This document shows, piece after piece, positions 9,601 through 14,054 of a stretch of DNA of 14,054 nt. Source of the DNA: Phycisphaerales bacterium UBA3158 (lineage in GTDB: Bacteria > Planctomycetota > Phycisphaerae > Phycisphaerales > SM1A02); assembly GCA_002364555.1 (NCBI GenBank), contig DEYM01000113.1, positions 1 through 14,054 of the forward strand, in the 5' to 3' direction. The notes beneath the pieces are model-generated. The model made no database searches. It was not told the DNA's origin and was given only the letters and a program-made list of their open reading frames with translations. Every line of letters starts with the position of its first letter. Position 1 is the stretch's first letter. The translations under genes were made by a program, and so were the position numbers.

Positions 9601-10371
9601 GGCCAGTGATGCGAGCTGGCTGGTGAGTCCCATGAGTCTCGTCTGGAGTTCATCGAACTGGTCCATCGCCAGAGTGGTTCTCTGGGATCGGTAGCGTTCA
9701 TCAAGCTCCTGGAAACTTCTGGCCTTCTGTGCCTGTGATCGAACGATTCGAAGTCTTCGCTCGGTCGATGCCAGCTGTTCTCTGGTTCGCACCAGATTTG
9801 TTTCGGTTCGTTCCAGTTTTCGTTCGGCTTCAACGCGGCGGAGCTTGAACTTGGCGACACCTGCTGCTTCTTCGAGAATGCCGCGACGTTCGATCGGACT
9901 GGCTTCGACCAGCTTGGAGACGCGACCCTGTTCGATGATGCAATAGGCGGTGGTTCCGATGCCGGTATCGATGAAGAGATCCTTCACGTCCTTCAGGCGA
10001 ACCTTCTGGTTGTTGATCAGATACTCGCTGCGTCCATCCCGATAGAGTCGACGGGCAACGTCGACTTCATCAGCATCGATCGAGAAACCTCTCTTGCCGT
10101 CCTCGGCAACGGGGTTCTCGAAGGTCAATGTGACCGTGGCGGCACCCAGGGGCTTCCGCGCAGACGAGCCGGCGAAGATGACATCCATCATGGCGGCGCC
10201 ACGAAGGGACTTCGCGGATCGTTCTCCGAGAACCCATTTGATGGCGTCGACGACATTCGACTTGCCGCAGCCATTTGGCCCGACGATGCCTATTTTTTGT
10301 TCCTGGAACCGAAAGTCCACAGGATCTGCGAATGATTTAAAACCAGCGAGCGTTACCTTGGCAAGCCTCAT
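6649..10371 (-). CDS. smc: Chromosome segregation/condensin ATPase SMC
   Basis: ATPase that dimerises into a ring, loads on DNA and compacts and segregates the chromosome, normally with ScpA and ScpB (not in this window). From the ATG at 10371 there are 1240 residues, the normal size. The start is set by a strong AGGAGGT (10381-10387) 9 bases upstream and by the family N-terminus MRLAKVTLAGFKSF. The N-terminal head has the Walker A motif GPNGCGKS (31-38) and a region leading to RRGILEEAAGVAKFK. A long coiled coil rich in Glu, Arg and Gln runs to about residue 525, and the globular hinge spans about 526-665 (HGVLGDLI through GDGRIRVG). A second coiled coil returns to the C-terminal head with LSGGEK (1103-1108), Walker B FCILDEVDAPLDD (from about 1127) and the H-loop IITHNKRTM. 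About 45 residues of Thr/Glu-rich tail extend past the head. All catalytic motifs are intact. The gene lies 123 bases after the FlgI-like gene on the same strand and overlaps the hydrolase 3' end. Confidence 0.97.
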   Translation of the reverse strand: MRLAKVTLAGFKSFADPVDFRFQEQKIGIVGPNGCGKSNVVDAIKWVLGERSAKSLRGAAMMDVIFAGSSARKPLGAATVTLTFENPVAEDGKRGFSIDADEVDVARRLYRDGRSEYLINNQKVRLKDVKDLFIDTGIGTTAYCIIEQGRVSKLVEASPIERRGILEEAAGVAKFKLRRVEAERKLERTETNLVRTREQLASTERRLRIVRSQAQKARSFQELDERYRSQRTTLAMDQFDELQTRLMGLTSQLASLADQRGSLQESVERFEAEHQEAEILRHELRDEQHALEQRLLELESTIERASQRRDLVCRQRTEAEEQLAETRSEKQKLETRATELLSAVEDAQNNLAATAEQLQDAERQVDELSQKATSLHRDAEKATQDADMARVERERQANHRAQVLASQKALEGRRKTLDEQSSRIEDRRTSLLDERQTVEDSRHQAESEINDARIEVERDETILRDHDEKAASLSKQHGDLAQQLADVRHQRAGVGSRLHLLEEMRQAREGLTDAVKNLLDDKERFGNGIHGVLGDLINTSREHASLVEAALGGDLQAVLTEDLKTVHSIQSYLDDNGGSITLCLAGHEEYPHVRLPEGLTHARHILDLIQPDPVARQAISRLLHETVVVDDLEYAHQLANGPLKGWRMVVADGTVIEGDGRIRVGRARAGARSGWLSRRIEMSELDSNIQDLDGRVDSMESDLGELLKDSEEARQQQHETSQRLNVARNVVVDGEYRMQRLDNDLHRIQRDLRTIDAEQDELAARVRQHQVELTSLDEQADTLSTSCRNADDALEKLEELSRTSRDRWHHSQEQLSTARVEVGQIGEKLEAARRDVRHAEAARDDNADRVRQAQEQLARRSSQTDQFDAAIADAEQEIHDASIRRDSEGESRQQLDERIEATNETLKTTSTALEQGRSQYGILERDHHAIELTRREAEVKREHLEDRVLEELEIDLSISYPEWKAIERDPVERAVIEEEVAELRSQIKSLGNVNLDAIDEEGQLEERNDGLIKQVEDIDHAREQLELLIVELEQLSRTRFEETFETIKECFAGPQGTFRQLFGGGSADLHMVPDEEGNIDMLHSGIEIKAKPPGKKPRVNSQLSGGEKAMTAIALLLAIFKSKPSPFCILDEVDAPLDDANVERFLGALDQFKGLSHFIIITHNKRTMLDCNRLYGVTQRERGVSQKVAVQVDDVGTDGRISKSAIERAPEETPVVETLPQDQTTEVISGETEAAASGSS

Positions 10372-10494
10372 CCTCGTCTGACCTCCTGTCAGGCGTGACC
10401 TCATGGTCGGACTCTGAAGCCACGTTGGGTCCATCGTCCGGGAAAGCATGCTTATCTTATCGAATAATCGGCTTTAGCGTCCGCAGAATTGAGA

Positions 10495-12351
10495 TCAACT
10501 CACAGGAGGGGGGGTCAGATACCCACCGCTCGGTGGTGGTGGCGGCTCATCCTTGGGTTCGAAATCGGGCCGCACTTCGTAGTCATCCATCATGCCAGCT
10601 CTCTGGATCTCAGCCAGGATTCGATCTTGTTCGACCTTGAAGTCGGCCTCGATGAATCGCTTGCTCCAGATCTGATGAAGGGCGCCGACGGTCTGTGCAT
10701 AGCTCATGCCAAGGCCTGGATCTGGATTCTCAGGAGTTGGTTTGTGGGCCAGAAACTGCGTGAATTCCGGCAAACTGCGCTCGACCGTGTAGATGCGTCC
10801 ACTGGGTGCATCGAGGTCTCGATAGTAGATCTCGACTTTTTCAGGGTCCTGCGAGTCACGGATGATCAGTCGATTATCCCATGCCGAGACCGTCACCGGA
10901 GAGGAGATGTTCATGTTCCTTCCGAGGATGGCAAGTCTTGGTTTTCCCGACTGGGTCAGATAGATGGTGGCCTTGTCCGAGGGCACGACATCAAGGGTGA
11001 ATTTATCCTCGATTTTCACTCTTTCGATGCTCTTGTCTCGTCGTTTGACGAGGGATTCATAGGCCCGAAGCCTCAGCTCCGTGTCCTTTTCGTCCAGGAG
11101 ATTCCTCAGGGCCATGTCGTTGCGAGGATCATTGGGTAGCTCGGCCAGCAGATCGGCTGCTTCAAGTCTCGCGGCCAGGGGGCCTTCCTCGGCCATCGGT
11201 CGAAGTGATTTTCCAACCAGCGGATCCGAAAGATAGGCTCCTGATCTCAATGCGGCCAACCTGGGAATGGCTTCGGGATAGTCGTAGAGTTCCCGAATGA
11301 AAGGGATGGCCCTGTTGCCGAGGGCACACCATCTCCAATAGGCATTTGGTGCGACGGTCGCATCGGCCAGCAGACTTCTCCGGGTACTCATGGCAACAGC
11401 CTCGGCATTGGCCTGCCTCAGGGTCGTATGCCTCAGGAGTCTCAGGAACGTCTCGGTTTCATCCCGATGGGATGGAGGGACGGTGATCTCGATGATGGAG
11501 TCGCTGACGCCTCGGGCGGTGGCGTCACTCTGGCCGGATTCCTGAGGGAATCTTCGATTGATGGCGTCCTGAATCAGTCTCACACGAGTATGACTTGGAT
11601 TGACCAGCATCATCCTGACAGGGAGGTCCTTGGTGGCTTCGCCTCCGTACAGGATCCTGCCCGTGAGCAGATCGACATTGCCACCATTTTCAGAGCCCGG
11701 TTCGGCAAATGGATTGAGGAAGATCGTTCCGGTGGCACTGGCCAGGCCACTGGCCTGCCTGCTTCCGACAGTCAATGCTCCCGGCCGCAACGTGGTCGTG
11801 TAGAGGCGACCGCCCTCAAGACTGGTTGTTCCAGTTCGAGGATCGGCCTTGATACGCACGTCGAACTTGCTTCCCGGAATGGTTTCGGGACGACGACCGG
11901 AGACTGGTGGTGTTCTGTATCTGCCTACGGCAGCCGGTGGCATAACGCCTTCGACGACGACGACGGCTGTGTCAGGTGAATTGAGCATCTGTTCCGGATG
12001 CAGATGGCCGAACCCCATCATCTCCGACCCGACGCCACGACGTTCCATCTCGCTGATCATGTGAGCGCGAATGGTGGGAGGTATGTCGCTGGAGCCGGTT
12101 CCATTGAGACCGACGACGAGTCCATATCCACGAACAATCACGGGTTGATAGGTTGCGCTGGTACGTTCCGCATGCCCAACGATGAGTGTTTCAGAACCCA
12201 CCGTTCCACGGAGGATATTGGGAACATCCCAGTCCTCGAGCTTCTTGGCCGATGAACTTCGAGGCTTGGGCGTGGCCCGTTCGATGGGACTGCAGCTGCA
12301 GGCGATGAACATCGCTGTCAACAGAATCGTGATGGTGATCAATCGGGCCAT
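10495..12351 (-). CDS. FlgI-like (flagellar P-ring-related) lipoprotein with HEAT-like repeats
   Basis: Predicted exported lipoprotein related to FlgI, the flagellar P-ring protein, though no other flagellar gene is present here. From the ATG at 12351 (618 residues) the N-terminus is an ideal short lipoprotein signal: MAR, a hydrophobic run, then FIAC with Cys18. An in-frame ATG at 12402 has a better Shine-Dalgarno (AGAGG, 7 bases away) but adds 17 residues before the signal. The FlgI hallmark is VRGYGLVVGLNGTGSSD (from about 73), followed by VVVVEGVMPP and GGRLYTTTLRPG (180-191), which mirrors the GGTLL.TPL segment of FlgI. The second half departs from FlgI: helical HEAT-like repeats at about 355-436, an extra domain at about 443-583, and a Pro-rich tail. 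FlgI is usually about 350-370 residues and is not a lipoprotein. The role is therefore uncertain: a modified P-ring or another envelope ring or scaffold. It lies downstream of tRNA-Val and upstream of smc. Confidence 0.8.
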   Translation of the reverse strand: MARLITITILLTAMFIACSCSPIERATPKPRSSSAKKLEDWDVPNILRGTVGSETLIVGHAERTSATYQPVIVRGYGLVVGLNGTGSSDIPPTIRAHMISEMERRGVGSEMMGFGHLHPEQMLNSPDTAVVVVEGVMPPAAVGRYRTPPVSGRRPETIPGSKFDVRIKADPRTGTTSLEGGRLYTTTLRPGALTVGSRQASGLASATGTIFLNPFAEPGSENGGNVDLLTGRILYGGEATKDLPVRMMLVNPSHTRVRLIQDAINRRFPQESGQSDATARGVSDSIIEITVPPSHRDETETFLRLLRHTTLRQANAEAVAMSTRRSLLADATVAPNAYWRWCALGNRAIPFIRELYDYPEAIPRLAALRSGAYLSDPLVGKSLRPMAEEGPLAARLEAADLLAELPNDPRNDMALRNLLDEKDTELRLRAYESLVKRRDKSIERVKIEDKFTLDVVPSDKATIYLTQSGKPRLAILGRNMNISSPVTVSAWDNRLIIRDSQDPEKVEIYYRDLDAPSGRIYTVERSLPEFTQFLAHKPTPENPDPGLGMSYAQTVGALHQIWSKRFIEADFKVEQDRILAEIQRAGMMDDYEVRPDFEPKDEPPPPPSGGYLTPPPVS

Positions 12352-12380
12352 TGGACACCACAGTCTAGCGGTAAATCCTG

Positions 12381-12438
12381 CAGAGGCAGCCCTGAAGGGC
12401 ATTTTAGGACCTCTGTATTGTGGTCAGGATAATCCTGA
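12381..12438 (-). promoter_or_regulatory. Structured RNA leader between tRNA-Val and the FlgI-like gene
   Basis: Two inverted repeats lie downstream of the tRNA on the minus strand. The first is a 6-base-pair hairpin, TCAGGA/TCCTGA, with a 3-base loop (12424-12438) and no U-tract. The second is an outer stem CAGAGG/CCTCTG (12410-12415 with 12381-12386) enclosing a small GCCC/GGGC hairpin (12389-12400). The outer stem would hide the AGAGG that precedes the ATG at 12402. They may help process the tRNA 3' end, terminate weakly, or favour the start at 12351. The pairing is visible in the sequence; the function is inferred. Confidence 0.35.
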
Positions 12439-12451
12439 ACCAGTTCTTGAA

Positions 12452-12525
12452 TGAGCGATGCCGGACTCGAACCAGCGACATCTTCGGTGTAAACGAAGCG
12501 CTCTAGCCAACTGAGCTAATCGCCC
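12452..12525 (-). tRNA. tRNA-Val (anticodon UAC)
   Basis: A complete 74-base cloverleaf reads on the minus strand. The acceptor stem GGGCGAT pairs with ATCGCTC (one G-U pair) and the discriminator is A. The D-arm is GCTC/GAGC, the anticodon stem CTTCG/CGAAG with loop TTTACAC, and the T-arm GCTGG/CCGGC with loop TTCGAGT. The anticodon TAC (12489-12491) reads GUA and, by wobble, other Val codons. No CCA is encoded after the discriminator, so a CCA-adding enzyme is needed. Confidence 0.96.
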
Positions 12526-12534
12526 TGAATGATG

Positions 12535-12540
12535 ATTATA
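12535..12540 (-). promoter_or_regulatory. Candidate -10 element (TATAAT) of the tRNA-Val promoter
   Basis: A perfect TATAAT on the minus strand ends 9 bases before the first base of mature tRNA-Val, so transcription would start at or within a few bases of the tRNA 5' end. No good TTGACA-like -35 hexamer is seen at 16-18 bases. The same promoter could also feed the FlgI-like gene, since there is no strong terminator between them. Confidence 0.65.
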
Positions 12541-12806
12541 CCATCCAGATGAGATGAGGCGTGATTTTAGATTTCTGGGCGATCTGGAAGGGTTTCGGGA
12601 GTCTGAGATGGATCCGATAACCCATTCAGGCTGTTCCGGCATGAAAACCAGTGAAATTGGATTGTTTCAATTCAGGGTGAAACATGCCGATCCGATGGTG
12701 ATCTTCGGTGTGTGGTCCGGTTCATTCCAATCTCCCAATCAGCAGGCCAGCAAGGCCGCCTGGAAGGGTGACGAATCAGGCCGGATCAGTACAGGAAAGG
12801 AACGCT

Positions 12807-12998
12807 ATGAACACTATGAACAATCAGGTATCGAGAAACACGGCAAGCACCAGAGTGCTTCGTCTCAACACGGCAGAGAAGAATGCCTGGGTCGTCTGCA
12901 CACTCGATGCCGTCCCTGTGATTCTGGCCAGATTCGACTGTCGATCAGAGGCGGAAAACTGGCAAGGGGCGCTCTCGACACGCCAGCAGGCTGCCTGA
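12807..12998 (+). CDS. Small hypothetical protein, 63 residues
   Basis: I do not recognise this protein. The ATG at 12807 follows AAGGA (12797-12801) with 5 bases between, while the longer in-frame start at 12708 has no ribosome site and a composition unlike a coding region. The first 20 residues are polar (Asn, Thr, Ser, Arg). The rest looks like a compact alpha/beta fold: a beta hairpin AWVVCTLDAVPVILARF followed by a helix SEAENWQGALSTRQQ. It has two cysteines (31 and 45), no signal peptide and no membrane helix, so it is probably cytosolic. Codon third positions lean to G or C like the neighbours. It diverges from tRNA-Val and converges on the FtsK-type gene 60 bases away. A 167-residue frame on the same strand overlaps it and is the main alternative, but reads as non-coding. 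Confidence 0.55.
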   Translation: MNTMNNQVSRNTASTRVLRLNTAEKNAWVVCTLDAVPVILARFDCRSEAENWQGALSTRQQAA

Positions 12999-13058
12999 AT
13001 CCCACGAGGACGGGTGAAGTCGGTGAACTGATCATTTGCACGAGTCGCCAGTCGTGAT

Positions 13059-14054
13059 TCATGGCTGGCGTTCAACAAGCCTGTTTGCCTGTTCGGCCAG
13101 CCATTCTTCTGATGCCAGACCCCATGGCCGGAATTTCTCGATTCTCCCATTCTCCTCACAGAACACGACAGCGCGTTTCTCACCGAGTCTGCCCGCCGCT
13201 TGTGACTCGATGAGCTGGGTGGAGTCCATCTGGCTCATCTGGAAGAGAACCCTGTTCTCGAATTCCCTCTGTACAGAGCGTTCGACGAATCGATTGTAGT
13301 TGTTGAACGTATCTATCCACAGGATCGTATGGATGCCCACCGCCGGTCCATCCTTGAGGATGTTGGAGAGCGCCTTGTCCGGAGTGGCCGGGCCATCATC
13401 AGTTGAAAACGAAAAGTCGTCTTCCTTGCGTCGAAGTTCCCGCCAGCTCTGCAGTGATCCGATGATCAGGAATCTGGTGGGATGCTTGCTTCTTGGGTCA
13501 AGGAGCCTGCGATCGAGTTCATCGTTCAGATCCTGCATGCATGTCTGGATAGTCGAGGCATCGATGTCCACGCTTGCGTGGGGCAGCGAATCGCACAGTC
13601 TCCGGATTCTTCCATTGGTCTGATCGAATCCATCCAGAACATGGAATGTCGGATGTTCGTGTGGGCTCGACTGCGCAGCGATGCAGAGCATGCTCGCCTC
13701 GATGATGGCGGCCGCGGATTCCTCGTTCTGCCCGATGATCAGGAGGTTGGCTCCAGCTCTGTCGGGTAGCGTGATGAAGCTCGGCGGCTTGATGGCCACG
13801 GCATCGCCAAGCCAGAGCCTTGGAGGGATGGTCTGATCGGGAGCGGATTCCATCTTCTCCTCGAGTGGGGGGCAGTCCTCCAGATTCGCCGATACATGTC
13901 CCCTGAATATGAACTGATCCCTGCTGTGCCCGATTCCCTCCGCCTTGGCTCGCGTCTCCAGAAGAGAGAGGCTGTCGTCTCGAACATCCTCATCAAGCCA
14001 TACCACCTGGAAGTGACTGTTTCCCTCAATCTTTCCACCGGCATCGTTGTAGAT
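13059..14054 (-). CDS. FtsK/SpoIIIE-family ATPase, C-terminal module (5' end outside window)
   Basis: This is the C-terminal 331 residues of a larger protein. The frame is open to the right edge, and the GTG at 14006 is internal because the preceding codons (GNSHFQ, then VVWLDED) read as continuous protein. The FtsK/SpoIIIE-type RecA fold is recognisable from WLGDAVAIKPP, GANLLIIGQNEESAAAII, LNDELDRRL and GPAVGIHTILWIDTF. The last stretch, EFENRVLFQMSQMDS followed by GRLGEKRAVVF, matches the end of FtsK motor domains. The P-loop position reads GQNEES (13716-13733), with no GK[ST], and the Walker B position (RFLIIGSLQSW) lacks acidic residues. This module is therefore probably not catalytic, as seen for one or more modules of multi-ATPase FtsK/SpoIIIE-like proteins such as the type VII secretion EccC group. 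The upstream modules should hold any active sites. It could be a DNA or a protein translocase; the visible part cannot decide. Confidence 0.8.
   Translation of the reverse strand: MYNDAGGKIEGNSHFQVVWLDEDVRDDSLSLLETRAKAEGIGHSRDQFIFRGHVSANLEDCPPLEEKMESAPDQTIPPRLWLGDAVAIKPPSFITLPDRAGANLLIIGQNEESAAAIIEASMLCIAAQSSPHEHPTFHVLDGFDQTNGRIRRLCDSLPHASVDIDASTIQTCMQDLNDELDRRLLDPRSKHPTRFLIIGSLQSWRELRRKEDDFSFSTDDGPATPDKALSNILKDGPAVGIHTILWIDTFNNYNRFVERSVQREFENRVLFQMSQMDSTQLIESQAAGRLGEKRAVVFCEENGRIEKFRPWGLASEEWLAEQANRLVERQP

Noticed and set aside
9024..9860. A 278-codon open frame on the minus strand within smc, and several plus-strand frames opposite smc
   Set aside because: The minus-strand one is an alternative frame through the repetitive coiled-coil codons, and the others are antisense. 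Their translations are Arg/Ser/Pro-rich or low in complexity, while the smc frame has all family motifs.
10451..10470. AT-rich patch ahead of smc that might hold its promoter
   Set aside because: Several weak -10 matches exist on the minus strand (GATTAT, TAAGAT), but none has a -35 element at proper spacing, so I do not annotate one.
12652..12682. TGAAA, TTTCA, TGAAA triplet that could form alternative hairpins upstream of the small gene
   Set aside because: Five-base stems of A and T are expected by chance, and there is no terminator or leader peptide to make an attenuator.
12554..13057. A 167-codon plus-strand frame overlapping the small 63-residue gene
   Set aside because: It has no ribosome site, the composition of its second half (His, Gln, Arg, Cys) is unlike the neighbours, and it shows no hydrophobic core pattern. 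The 63-residue frame fits better.
13039..13070. Inverted repeats near the convergent ends of the small gene and the FtsK-type gene (CACGA/TCGTG and CGCCAG/CTGGCG)
   Set aside because: The stems are short with loops of 8 and 13 bases, the two are mutually exclusive, and neither has a T-tract.

Overview
The window carries ordinary chromosomal genes of a Gram-negative bacterium, most likely a planctomycete of the Phycisphaerae type. This placement is an inference from gene content: a single-chain SecD-SecF fusion, a FlgI-like lipoprotein carrying HEAT-like repeats, a large SMC, an FtsK/SpoIIIE-type ATPase with a degenerate last module, and lipoproteins that imply an outer membrane. No rRNA or other taxonomic marker is present to prove it. 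I found no mobile element, CRISPR array, phage gene or clear sign of horizontal transfer.

Layout from left to right. (1) The 3' part of a secDF fusion enters from the left edge (+) and ends at a textbook intrinsic terminator at 2701-2731. (2) A LysM-domain lipoprotein (+) follows. (3) Facing it is a minus-strand pair, an FAD-dependent oxidoreductase and then an aldo/keto reductase, whose reading frames overlap by 19 bases. (4) Diverging from that pair is an alpha/beta hydrolase (+), whose last 9 bases overlap the 3' end of smc. (5) On the minus strand, in transcription order, come tRNA-Val(UAC), a FlgI-like lipoprotein with HEAT-like repeats, and smc. A TATAAT box lies just in front of the tRNA. 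(6) A small 63-residue protein of unknown function (+) points away from the tRNA. (7) The C-terminal third-ATPase-like module of an FtsK/SpoIIIE-family protein (minus) leaves through the right edge.

By theme, the window mixes envelope functions (Sec translocon motor subunit, LysM wall-binding lipoprotein, FlgI-like lipoprotein), chromosome maintenance (SMC), translation (tRNA-Val) and small redox or hydrolytic enzymes. Apart from the coupled FAD/AKR pair, nothing obliges the neighbours to act together. I did not find a convincing new multi-gene system. The best candidates for a second look are the FlgI-like lipoprotein outside any flagellar context, the catalytically degenerate FtsK-type module, the enlarged SecF periplasmic domain, and the structured leader between the tRNA and the FlgI-like gene.
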